Of a stretch of 9,695 nt of DNA, positions 1 to 7,398 are shown piece by piece; position 1 is the first letter of the stretch, and every line of letters begins with the position of its first letter. Under the pieces are notes generated by a model that was given only the letters and a program-made list of their open reading frames with translations, searched no databases and was not told the DNA's origin. Both the position numbers and the translations under genes were made by a program. Origin of the DNA: Acidobacteriota bacterium (GTDB lineage Bacteria > Acidobacteriota > Vicinamibacteria > Vicinamibacterales > 2-12-FULL-66-21); assembly GCA_013697225.1 (NCBI GenBank), contig JACCXG010000061.1, positions 1 through 9,695 of the forward strand. Direction: 5' to 3'.

Positions 1-138
1 TTCCAGAAGCTCGCGCTCGAAGCCGGCGGACGCCGGATCGAGATCAAGGCCGAAGGGCACGAGCCGGCGGAACTCGACGTCCTCATCACGCCAGGCGAGA
101 CGGTCACCTACAGGGGCGATCTGAAGCGGATTCAGTAG
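1..138 (+). CDS. PEGA-like domain protein, C-terminal fragment
   Basis: Frame 1 is open from the window edge to a TAG at 136-138, giving the last 45 residues of a protein whose start lies upstream. The visible part contains GGRRIEIKAEGHEP, then a stretch of beta-prone residues, then ITPGETVTYRGDLKRIQ. This matches the general pattern of a PEGA domain: a turn with G-x-R/H-x-I-x-I, a G-[YH]-E-P element and a closing GE/GQ-T-x-x-Y-x-G-x-L. PEGA domains are beta-sandwich modules usually found at the C-terminus of surface or periplasmic proteins, sometimes after a kinase domain, and are thought to mediate extracellular contacts. What precedes it is outside the window, so the whole-protein function cannot be given. 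The gene converges on the permease, with only 13 bp between the two stop codons. Confidence 0.7.
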   Translation, partial: FQKLALEAGGRRIEIKAEGHEPAELDVLITPGETVTYRGDLKRIQ

Positions 139-164
139 AAGGAGCGAGGGACTAGCCCTTCCTT
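139..164. terminator. Possible hairpin between convergent genes
   Basis: AAGGA (139-143) can pair with TCCTT (160-164), and AGGG (147-150) with CCCT (156-159). This leaves a 3-nt bulge (144-146) and a 5-nt loop. The structure fills the junction between the two convergent stop codons. There is no T-tract on either side, so it is not a standard intrinsic terminator. It could still block RNA decay or help Rho-dependent ending. The call is weak. Confidence 0.25.
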
Positions 165-1510
165 ACGGGAGGGGGCGATGGGCGATGGACGTGGCGCTTG
201 TGCAGCCCGAACGCGTAGTAGACGACAGACCCGCTGACGATCGTCACGACGGCTGCCAGCAACTGCATCGGCTCCCGCCATCCGGCCATACCGGCCAGCC
301 CGAGTGTCACGAGCACGTAGAAGAGCGGCGTGAAGGGATAGCCCCACACCGACACCGCCTGACGGCCCTCATACCTTGCGAGGACGAAGAGCGACGCGAC
401 CGAGAGCGCCGCGCTCATCGACAAGGTGAAGCCCAGATACGACAGCAAGCCGCGCAGGTCCGAGATCACGATGACCGCAATTGCCAGTGCGGCCTGTCCG
501 AGGATCGCCGAGGTGGGAGCGCCCCCACCGCCGAACCGGAAGAATGCCGGAAAGACACCGTCGTCAGCCATCCGGGCGTACACGCGCGGGCCAGCCATCA
601 CGAGTGAAAAGACGGAGGTCGTGAGGGCAACCACGATGATGAAGCGGATCGAGAACGCGCCGGCCTGCCCGCCAATCGCCTGGGCCGCAGCGGCCGCCAC
701 ATCTTCTCTCCCGGCCACTGCTTCGAAGGGGGGCAGGTAGACGAAGGCCGCGTTGAGCGCCAGGTAGAGCACCGTCACGACGAGCGTTCCGATCCAGAGA
801 GCGCGAGGCGCGTTGCGCTGAGCATCCTTGGCCTCTCCGGCCACGTACACCGCCGCGTTGAACCCTGAATAACTGAGAGAGATCCAGACGAGGGAGCCCG
901 CGAAGGCTGTCAGCGAGAACGGGTTCACCGCCGAGGTCAGCGGCGCCGCCCCTTCCCTCATGGCAACGACGCCGGCAAAGAGCAGGAACCCGGCGATCAG
1001 CACGAGCTTCAGGACGACCGCCACGTTCTGGGAAACAGCGCCCGCCTGGACACGGACGCCGTGGAGCCCCGCCGCCAGAGCGACGAGGGCAGACGCCGCC
1101 AGACCGCTCGGCAGCCAGTCGGGCCGTGTCGGGAACGCATAAGTCTCGAAGGTGCGGGCCGCGAAGGCAATGGCGCCGGTGAAACCTGCCAGCAGCGACA
1201 CCCACCCTGCGATGAATCCCGCCACCGGGTGAATGGCGCGGGAGAGGAACAGGTACTCCCCACCCGATTCAGTCATGTGCCGCACGAGCCCGCCGTAGCT
1301 GAGCGCGCCGCACAGGGCGATGAGCCCCCCGATCGCCCATGCGGCCATCACGCGATTCGCGGATCCAAGATCGCTGAGCGCAAACCCGGAGGTCGTGAAG
1401 ATGCCCGCGCCCACCATGCTGGCGATGATGAGGCAGACCAGCGAGAAGAGGCCGAGCGTGGGGGGGGCCTTCGGAGGGAGTCTGTCAGACGGGGTTGGGG
1501 TTGGCGTCAT
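152..1510 (-). CDS. APC-family amino-acid permease
   Basis: This 452-residue integral membrane protein should carry amino acids across the inner membrane, most likely by ion symport or exchange. Twelve hydrophobic segments can be traced, beginning with residues ~21-42, which contain the TM1 motif GAGIF (34-38). In APC transporters this unwound glycine-rich segment binds the substrate's amino and carboxyl groups. TM6 and its surroundings (SLSYSGFNAAVYVAGEA) and TM8 (VFSLVMAGPRVYARMADDG) also look like this family. The length is normal for the family. The N-terminal tail is Pro/Thr-rich and cytoplasmic, and the C-terminal tail is short and basic. The start is ATG at 1510, with no clear Shine-Dalgarno in front. 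The gene lies 58 nt after the lipoprotein gene on the same strand, so it may be the last member of that operon or have its own promoter. The substrate is unknown. A run of eight C (minus strand) sits in codons 15-17. Confidence 0.88.
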   Translation of the reverse strand: MTPTPTPSDRLPPKAPPTLGLFSLVCLIIASMVGAGIFTTSGFALSDLGSANRVMAAWAIGGLIALCGALSYGGLVRHMTESGGEYLFLSRAIHPVAGFIAGWVSLLAGFTGAIAFAARTFETYAFPTRPDWLPSGLAASALVALAAGLHGVRVQAGAVSQNVAVVLKLVLIAGFLLFAGVVAMREGAAPLTSAVNPFSLTAFAGSLVWISLSYSGFNAAVYVAGEAKDAQRNAPRALWIGTLVVTVLYLALNAAFVYLPPFEAVAGREDVAAAAAQAIGGQAGAFSIRFIIVVALTTSVFSLVMAGPRVYARMADDGVFPAFFRFGGGGAPTSAILGQAALAIAVIVISDLRGLLSYLGFTLSMSAALSVASLFVLARYEGRQAVSVWGYPFTPLFYVLVTLGLAGMAGWREPMQLLAAVVTIVSGSVVYYAFGLHKRHVHRPSPPPVRKG

Positions 1511-1512
1511 GG

Positions 1513-1538
1513 GGGCCTGAAGAGTATAGGTCAGGCCC
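1513..1538 (-). promoter_or_regulatory. Inverted repeat around a -10-like box at the permease start
   Basis: GGGCCTGA (1513-1520) and TCAGGCCC (1531-1538) form a perfect 8-bp inverted repeat with a 10-nt spacer, ending two bases before the permease ATG. Read on the minus strand, the spacer holds TATACT (1528 to 1523), a good -10 hexamer 12 nt from the start codon. No convincing -35 hexamer is seen 16-18 nt upstream. It may be an operator over a promoter or a leader hairpin. It lacks the T-tract expected of a terminator for the upstream lipoprotein gene. Confidence 0.35.
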
Positions 1539-1568
1539 TCCGACAGCGGCCGCCTGGTGCCCGGTGAG

Positions 1569-2069
1569 TTACCGGGTGAGGAGCTGGCGCTCGACGTCTA
1601 TCGTACCGATCTCGACCCACTGGGTCGAACCGTACCTGGCGAAGACGCGGGCCCGCAGGTCCCGGAACTGACTGTGCTGGAGCAGATCCAGCCGGGACTG
1701 GGGAGGCTCGCCGGTGTAGCCCTTCTCCGTCCGCAGCACGAGCATCTGTGTCTCGTCCCCTTCACGGAACTCCGCGTTCTGGACGTACACCTCGTCCCAC
1801 TCCGCTTCCGTGTCCTCTCCCTCAGCCGGCGGATGGCGAAAAATCACGTTGAGGGCAACGCCATCGAGATCCGCCTCAGGCAGCTTGCGCAGCCGGAACG
1901 AGACGGAGGCCACGATCTTGTTCTTGCCGTCGACGATGCCGGCATCGAACCAGCCGCTGGTGATATCGGCAAGCGCAACCGCTTCCTTCACATCGACGGA
2001 TGTGCAGGCGGAGAGTGCTGCCAGGACCGCCACGACGCAGGAGGAGCCGATGAACTGGCGCGCGGACAT
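1569..2069 (-). CDS. Small predicted lipoprotein of unknown function
   Basis: This 166-residue protein begins with a lipoprotein signal peptide: a short basic start (R4), a hydrophobic stretch to residue 19, and lipobox L19-S20-A21-C22. Cys22 is the expected lipidation site, so the mature protein (~145 residues) should be anchored in the envelope. The body is a mixed charged/beta-type sequence with no further hydrophobic segment. I do not recognise a family or catalytic motif. Segments such as ADITSGWFDAGIVDGKNKIV and VSFRLRKL look like strands of a small beta-rich domain. The gene starts 14 nt after the stop of the secreted-protein gene, so they should be co-transcribed and may act together in the envelope. 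The ATG at 2069 has no Shine-Dalgarno. A TACAAT hexamer lies exactly 6 nt before the ATG, so a leaderless transcript is possible in addition to operon read-through. Confidence 0.75.
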   Translation of the reverse strand: MSARQFIGSSCVVAVLAALSACTSVDVKEAVALADITSGWFDAGIVDGKNKIVASVSFRLRKLPEADLDGVALNVIFRHPPAEGEDTEAEWDEVYVQNAEFREGDETQMLVLRTEKGYTGEPPQSRLDLLQHSQFRDLRARVFARYGSTQWVEIGTIDVERQLLTR

Positions 2070-2083
2070 CGGGGGATTGTAGC

Positions 2084-2908
2084 TCAGAACTCGCGCACCT
2101 CGACGCGCCCGCGGATCTCCTCCTTGCGCGTCCGATCCGCTTCGTACAGGGCGAGATCACTGCCCTTAATCCGAAGAACCAGCGTGGACGAGGTGACGAT
2201 CTCATTCGGGGAGAGCGGGTTGTCTCCACGATGCGCGGCCACGCTCAGCCACTCGTCCGGGCGGATGGCCACCCCCCGGCTGTGTTCCAGCATGGCGTCC
2301 ACGAGCGCGGACGTGATCGCCTGGCGATACGCCGCCGTGGGATCGCGCATGACCAGCGACATCACCGATTCGCCCGCCGCACCCGGACGCGCTCCGGCAG
2401 CCGGCGCCTCCGCGCTGCGGACCCTGCCAGGAGGGGCAGGCCCGGCAACAGCCTCGTCCGCCTGCGGAAGCGGCCCGACGAGAAGCTGCAACCGGCGGAA
2501 GGCGTGCTCCGCCTGCAGCTTGTTCGGGCCCTGGGGTACCGACTCGGCCAGCTGCTGCAGTGAGTCGAGGGCGTTCGCAATCGCGAGATCACGCTCGAGC
2601 GTTGCGACCGACATCACGAGGCTCTGCTGCATCTCGGGGATCTCGACATGGAAGAACACGCCGTAGCCATCAAGAACGAAGCCCCGCGCCCGCGCCTGCC
2701 CCGTAAAGAAAGACACGTTCGGATTACCGTTGGCGAGCTCGGCCGCCAGGCGCTCGGCGCCCGTGACGACCGCCCGTGACAGGACGGCCTCCATCATCCG
2801 GATGGCGGCCCGCCGGGCCTCGGGTGCCGCCGGCGCCGGACCCTGTGCCGCAACGGAGGCAGGGATGGCCAGCGCGACGGCCAGTATGGTGGTGGTTGCG
2901 ATCTTCAC
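2084..2908 (-). CDS. Secreted protein of unknown function
   Basis: A 274-residue protein with a Sec signal peptide: a basic start (MKIATTT), a hydrophobic core, and a likely cut after ...ASVA-A near residue 21-22. The mature part has a helical N-terminal half (R/A/L/E-rich, including EARRAAIRMMEAVLSRAV), a strand-like stretch with FVLDGYGVFFHVEIPEM, another helical section, then a Pro/Ala-rich linker. A C-terminal domain follows, containing RPDEWLSVAAHRGDN and a strand-rich end. No catalytic motif, Cys pair or transmembrane anchor is visible. I do not recognise the family. Two GTG starts are possible, at 2917 and 2908. I prefer 2908 because the AGAGGG upstream lies about 10 nt away; from 2917 it is only about 2 nt. 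The gene follows the anti-sigma gene by 51 nt and precedes the lipoprotein by 14 nt. Its position suggests a periplasmic role linked to the sigma/anti-sigma system, but that is inference. Confidence 0.75.
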   Translation of the reverse strand: MKIATTTILAVALAIPASVAAQGPAPAAPEARRAAIRMMEAVLSRAVVTGAERLAAELANGNPNVSFFTGQARARGFVLDGYGVFFHVEIPEMQQSLVMSVATLERDLAIANALDSLQQLAESVPQGPNKLQAEHAFRRLQLLVGPLPQADEAVAGPAPPGRVRSAEAPAAGARPGAAGESVMSLVMRDPTAAYRQAITSALVDAMLEHSRGVAIRPDEWLSVAAHRGDNPLSPNEIVTSSTLVLRIKGSDLALYEADRTRKEEIRGRVEVREF

Positions 2909-2939
2909 GGTGTTCACACCCTCTTCGCGTTCGTCGTGA

Positions 2940-2953
2940 GCGCCTCCGGGCGC
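2940..2953 (-). other. Small intercistronic hairpin
   Basis: GCGCC (2940-2944) and GGCGC (2949-2953) form a 5-bp stem with a 4-nt loop in the short gap between the anti-sigma stop and the secreted-protein start. There is no T-tract, so it is unlikely to terminate. It could tune mRNA stability between the two cistrons. Short GC stems are common in such DNA. Confidence 0.2.
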
Positions 2954-2959
2954 CCCGAT

Positions 2960-3778
2960 TTATTTCTGCAGTGATACCCGATACAGCGTGCCAAGCGACT
3001 CGATCGATTCACGCTGCTGTTTCAGCTGTGAGTTGGTGATGACCTGCTGACGGCCTACGGTCTGCTGGACCCTGGCGATGTCGCTCGCACGCACGGCGTT
3101 GAAGTCTTTCCAGACCTCGGCCACCTGCAGGGCGACCTCGCTGCGCTGCCGCTTCTCGCTCTCGGCCATCAGCTTCTGCAGGTTCGCCGAAACCGCCGCG
3201 AGCCGCCGATCCAGCAGCGCCGTATCCGAAGCCTGCATCGTCCCGCTCCCGGCAGCAGCCCCTTCGAGCGTCTCGAGCCGCGCCCGGAGCGCCACGAGCT
3301 CCGCCTTCAGGTCTTCGGAAGAGCCGGCCGGCATCAGCGGTTCTGAAGGCTCCTGAGCCTGCGGGGAGGCCATTACCCGATCTGACGATGGCGCCGGCGA
3401 GAAAGCCGGGGCGCCGCGCTCTGCCCATCCGGTCCGCACGACCAGCCCGTCAGGCCCGTAGCGCATCTCCACGTTGCTGATGGCAGCCGCTCCGGCCAGC
3501 ACCAGCAACGATGCCGCAGCGGCAAGCCCCCACGCGGGCACGAACGCCAGGCGGCGCGGCGGGGCCGTGGCCGTGGCCGTGCGGCCGCCCCGAACCACCG
3601 TAAAGTCCAGCGCGGGCTCCGGGGGGGCCCAGCAGGCGAGATGCTGCCGCGCTTCCTGAAGCGTCTCCACCTCCTGGCTGCACGCCGCACACGTGCTGAC
3701 GTGTGCCTCGAACGCCGCCCGTTCGGATGGGGACAACTCGCCGTAGATGTATCCGATCAGAAGTTCCTGGTTGCACAT
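2960..3778 (-). CDS. Membrane-anchored zinc-finger anti-sigma factor
   Basis: This 272-residue protein should bind and silence the ECF sigma factor encoded just upstream. The N-terminus carries a ZAS-type zinc-binding domain: C2, then LIGYIYGELSPSERAAFEAH, with H26-x3-C30-x2-C33. One transmembrane helix follows at about residues 82-100. The outer part (~172 residues) has Pro/Ser-rich sequence, then Leu/Glu/Gln/Arg-rich helices from about 145 to the end that look like coiled coil. The usual picture is a cytoplasmic zinc domain holding sigma, released by proteolysis or a conformational signal from the periplasm. The reading frame is open further upstream, but ATG 3778 is chosen because it starts right at the conserved ZAS domain, has a modest AAGG upstream, and gives a 22-nt overlap with the sigma gene. 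Such an overlap implies translational coupling and balanced amounts of the two proteins. Confidence 0.88.
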   Translation of the reverse strand: MCNQELLIGYIYGELSPSERAAFEAHVSTCAACSQEVETLQEARQHLACWAPPEPALDFTVVRGGRTATATAPPRRLAFVPAWGLAAAASLLVLAGAAAISNVEMRYGPDGLVVRTGWAERGAPAFSPAPSSDRVMASPQAQEPSEPLMPAGSSEDLKAELVALRARLETLEGAAAGSGTMQASDTALLDRRLAAVSANLQKLMAESEKRQRSEVALQVAEVWKDFNAVRASDIARVQQTVGRQQVITNSQLKQQRESIESLGTLYRVSLQK

Positions 3779-4368
3779 GGTCGATCCGCCTTGCCAAAAA
3801 TACTCTTCACGCCCGCCTGTGTCAGGTGCCGGCGGAGCACACCGAGCCCTTGATACAGCCGGGTCTTTACCGTGCTCAAGGGACAATCGAGCAGGTCGGC
3901 AATTTCCTGGAAGGTCAGCCCGTGGTACTCCTTGAGCACGATTGCCGTCCGTTGCTCTTCCGGCAGCAGCGCCATGGCCCGGGCCACCGCACGACCGAGT
4001 TCCCGCCGGGCCACGAGGTCTTCGATACTCTCCCCCGGCTCCGCCTCCGTGGCCATCTCGATGATATCGAGCCCCTCGGGGGGCTGCGAGACCGGAGCGC
4101 GCCGCTCGCGGCGGATCCAGTCCCGGCAGAGATTGAGGGTGATCCGATAGAGCCAGGAGGAGAACTTCGCCTGTCCTTTGAACCCGCTGAGCGCGCGGAA
4201 GGCGCGGAGGAAGGTTTCCTGAGCGACGTCGCGTGCGTCTTCCTCGCGGCCGATGATCCGGTACGCCAGGGCGTAAATCGGCCGTTCCCAGCGGAGCACC
4301 AGCTGGTTGAAGCTGTCGAGATCGCCGCCCATCGAGCGGGAGACCAGTTCCTCGTCTGTTGACGCCAT
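3757..4368 (-). CDS. ECF (RpoE-like) RNA polymerase sigma factor
   Basis: A 203-residue group 4 (extracytoplasmic function) sigma factor that directs RNA polymerase to a small regulon. Region 2 spans about residues 20-90, with region 2.1-2.2 sequence including DARDVAQETFLRAFRAL (44-60) and region 2.3-2.4 sequence FSSWLYRITLNLCRDWIRR (69-87). Region 4 spans about 123-181, with helix-turn-helix FQEIADLLDCPLSTVKTRLY (153-172), which reads the -35 element. The linker is acidic. Region 3 is absent, as expected for this group, and the length is typical. The ATG at 4368 has no obvious Shine-Dalgarno but begins well with the conserved pattern DEELVSRSMGGDLDSF. The downstream anti-sigma overlaps by 22 nt. 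It is likely autoregulated with its operon, as in most ECF systems, but I could not identify a convincing ECF-type promoter in front of it. Confidence 0.93.
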   Translation of the reverse strand: MASTDEELVSRSMGGDLDSFNQLVLRWERPIYALAYRIIGREEDARDVAQETFLRAFRALSGFKGQAKFSSWLYRITLNLCRDWIRRERRAPVSQPPEGLDIIEMATEAEPGESIEDLVARRELGRAVARAMALLPEEQRTAIVLKEYHGLTFQEIADLLDCPLSTVKTRLYQGLGVLRRHLTQAGVKSIFGKADRPCATRNF

Positions 4369-4578
4369 CTGAGCGGTCGCCGGCCTGGGAAACGGCAGGC
4401 CGCGGCGCTCGTGCGCTGCCGTTGGTGGTTTAGACGCCGCCGCCGGGCCGACGGCCGGGGGATTCTACCCGCCAATCCGCCCTGCCCCGAATGCCCCACC
4501 ATTCCGCCCCCCTGCCCTGCTACCTCTTCGGACGAGGGGGGATCGCTCGATCTGTCTGGTAGAGTACCCTCGATTCTC
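4369..4578. promoter_or_regulatory. Divergent intergenic region with nested inverted repeats
   Basis: This 210-bp gap separates the minus-strand sigma operon from the plus-strand HTH-REC gene. Two overlapping dyads lie near the sigma start. CGGCCTG (4381-4387) pairs with CAGGCCG (4396-4402). AACGGCA (4391-4397) pairs with TGCCGTT (4417-4423), with an inner GCGC-TCGT-GCGC stem at 4405-4416. The two cannot form at once. A minus-strand -10-like TAGAAT lies at 4467 to 4462, and a plus-strand TAGAGT at 4560-4565, but neither has a good -35. The remaining C-rich sequence (4468-4540) shows nothing I can name. Confidence 0.35.
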
Positions 4579-5160
4579 ATGGAGGAAGGCTTCCTGACGA
4601 CGGAGGAGGTACTGGAGTATCTCCAGGTCAACCTGCGGACCGTCTACCGGTTGATCAAGGCGGGGAAGATCCCGGCGGTGCGGGTGGGACGCCAGTGGCG
4701 GTTCCGGAAGCGCGACATCGATGCCTGGCTCGAGAGCCAGCGGCCTCGCAACGCCCGGCCGGTTCCCTACGCGGCCCGCGCGGCCTCCCTGGCGGCCGGC
4801 CGGCCGCGTGTGCTGGTGGTGGACGACGAGGCGAGCATCCGGGAACTGCTCGGGCGGACGCTGGCACTCGCGGATTACGACGTGGACCTCGTCGCTGACG
4901 GCCGCGCGGCCGTCGATCGCCTGCGGATCATTCCGTACGACCTGCTGATCACCGACCTCAAGATGCCCGGGGTCGATGGCCTGACGGTCATCAAGGAGGC
5001 CCGCCGCCTGAAGCCTGATGTATCGGTCATCATCATCACCGGGTTCTCCAGCGAGGCAAGCGCCATCGAGGCGGTCAATCTGGGCGTCTCGGGGTACCTC
5101 ACCAAGCCCTTTCGCGTACCACGCGTTCTTGCCGCCGCCGCCAAGGCGCTGGGCGAGTAG
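4579..5160 (+). CDS. HTH (excisionase/MerR-like) fused to response-regulator receiver domain
   Basis: This 193-residue regulator has its DNA-binding part first and its receiver second, the reverse of most response regulators. Residues ~5-52 match the helix-turn-helix/excisionase (HTH_17) pattern: LTTEEVLEYLQVNLRTVYRLIKAG, then a basic wing IPAVRVGRQWRF and DIDAWL. An Ala/Arg/Pro linker (~53-75) leads to a receiver at ~76-193 with the acidic pair D82-D83, phospho-acceptor D126 in LLITDLKMPGVDGL, switch T154 and K176 in the TKPF motif, all intact. It should be phosphorylated by a histidine kinase and bind DNA. No kinase gene is adjacent; the nearest is 2.2 kb downstream. The frame is open upstream to 4411, but that part is low-complexity, so ATG 4579 is preferred. 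No Shine-Dalgarno is visible; TAGAGT lies 13 nt before the ATG. The HTH type also occurs in phage excisionases, but nothing here suggests a phage. Confidence 0.87.
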   Translation: MEEGFLTTEEVLEYLQVNLRTVYRLIKAGKIPAVRVGRQWRFRKRDIDAWLESQRPRNARPVPYAARAASLAAGRPRVLVVDDEASIRELLGRTLALADYDVDLVADGRAAVDRLRIIPYDLLITDLKMPGVDGLTVIKEARRLKPDVSVIIITGFSSEASAIEAVNLGVSGYLTKPFRVPRVLAAAAKALGE

Positions 5161-5168
5161 CCGCGTGT

Positions 5169-5185
5169 TAAAATAGAACGTTCTA
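5169..5185 (+). promoter_or_regulatory. -10-like box with overlapping 12-bp palindrome
   Basis: TAAAAT (5169-5174) resembles a -10 element, and the perfect palindrome TAGAACGTTCTA occupies 5174-5185, sharing its first base. It sits in the 62-nt gap before the ABC-F gene, in an AT-richer patch within GC-rich DNA. This is where a repressor operator over a transcription start would lie. No good -35 is visible. The element contains GAAC and GTTC half-sites but without the spacer of the Gram-positive SOS box, so LexA binding is not supported. Confidence 0.35.
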
Positions 5186-5222
5186 CGCCTCCGTACAGCC
5201 CTCCCCGGGGCGATCCGACGCC

Positions 5223-7181
<1,959 letters not shown>

Positions 7182-7274
7182 TCCGATCCAATTTTTGTAA
7201 TCGGCGATCCTCCGGAGCGGATGGCTGACCTGCTTTTTCCCTCACAATTCTCTACCTTTACGCCCGTTTTCGAG

Positions 7275-7290
7275 CGGCACCCTCTTTGCC
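7275..7290 (+). promoter_or_regulatory. Sigma54 (-24/-12) promoter
   Basis: CGGCACCCTCTTTGCC fits the sigma54 consensus TGGCAC-N5-TTGC-[AT] at every core position: GGCAC at 7276-7280, a 5-nt spacer, and TTGC at 7286-7289. The GG and GC doublets are exactly 10 nt apart. Only the outermost T and the final A/T differ. Transcription would start near 7301, about 100 nt before the kinase ATG. The downstream operon encodes a sigma54 activator, which makes this context persuasive and suggests autoregulation. Confidence 0.7.
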
Positions 7291-7368
7291 CTGTGCCGGA
7301 TGAGGAATCCTCCTTAACGGAAGGGGTAGAGCTTGGCTCAGCGGTCGAGGGCAACTACACTAACGCGG

Positions 7369-7398
7369 CCGGAGGTAGTCTCCGGATTGGAGCCGGAG
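7369..7398 (+). promoter_or_regulatory. Mutually exclusive hairpins covering the kinase ribosome-binding site
   Basis: CTCCGG at 7380-7385 can pair upstream with CCGGAG at 7369-7374 (6 bp, 5-nt loop) or downstream with CCGGAG at 7393-7398 (6 bp, 7-nt loop). The downstream copy contains the GGAG Shine-Dalgarno, 6 nt before the ATG at 7405. The first fold exposes the ribosome-binding site and the second hides it. This is the layout of a translational switch, but no known riboswitch aptamer is recognised, and a repeated protein-binding site is an alternative explanation. Confidence 0.4.

Noticed and set aside
3779..3886. N-terminal extension of the anti-sigma frame by 36 residues
   Set aside because: It lies wholly within the sigma gene in another frame and precedes the conserved ZAS start; ATG 3778 gives the normal domain boundary.
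4388..4413. Possible ECF-type promoter GGAAAC-N16-CGTG on the plus strand
   Set aside because: It faces away from the sigma gene, is ~165 nt from the HTH-REC start, and the match is too short to be meaningful without knowing this sigma factor's specificity.
4411..4578. N-terminal extension of the HTH-REC frame by 56 residues
   Set aside because: The extension is Arg/Pro-rich low-complexity sequence from a C-rich intergenic stretch, and the HTH domain begins right after ATG 4579.
4579..4740. Excisionase-like HTH as a sign of a prophage or integrative element
   Set aside because: It is fused to a receiver domain, and there is no integrase, repeat pair or tRNA target nearby; this HTH family is widely used in ordinary regulators.
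7183..7204. CCGAT/ATCGG stem after the ABC-F stop as a terminator
   Set aside because: The stem is only 5 bp with a 12-nt loop, and the T-run lies inside the loop instead of after the stem.
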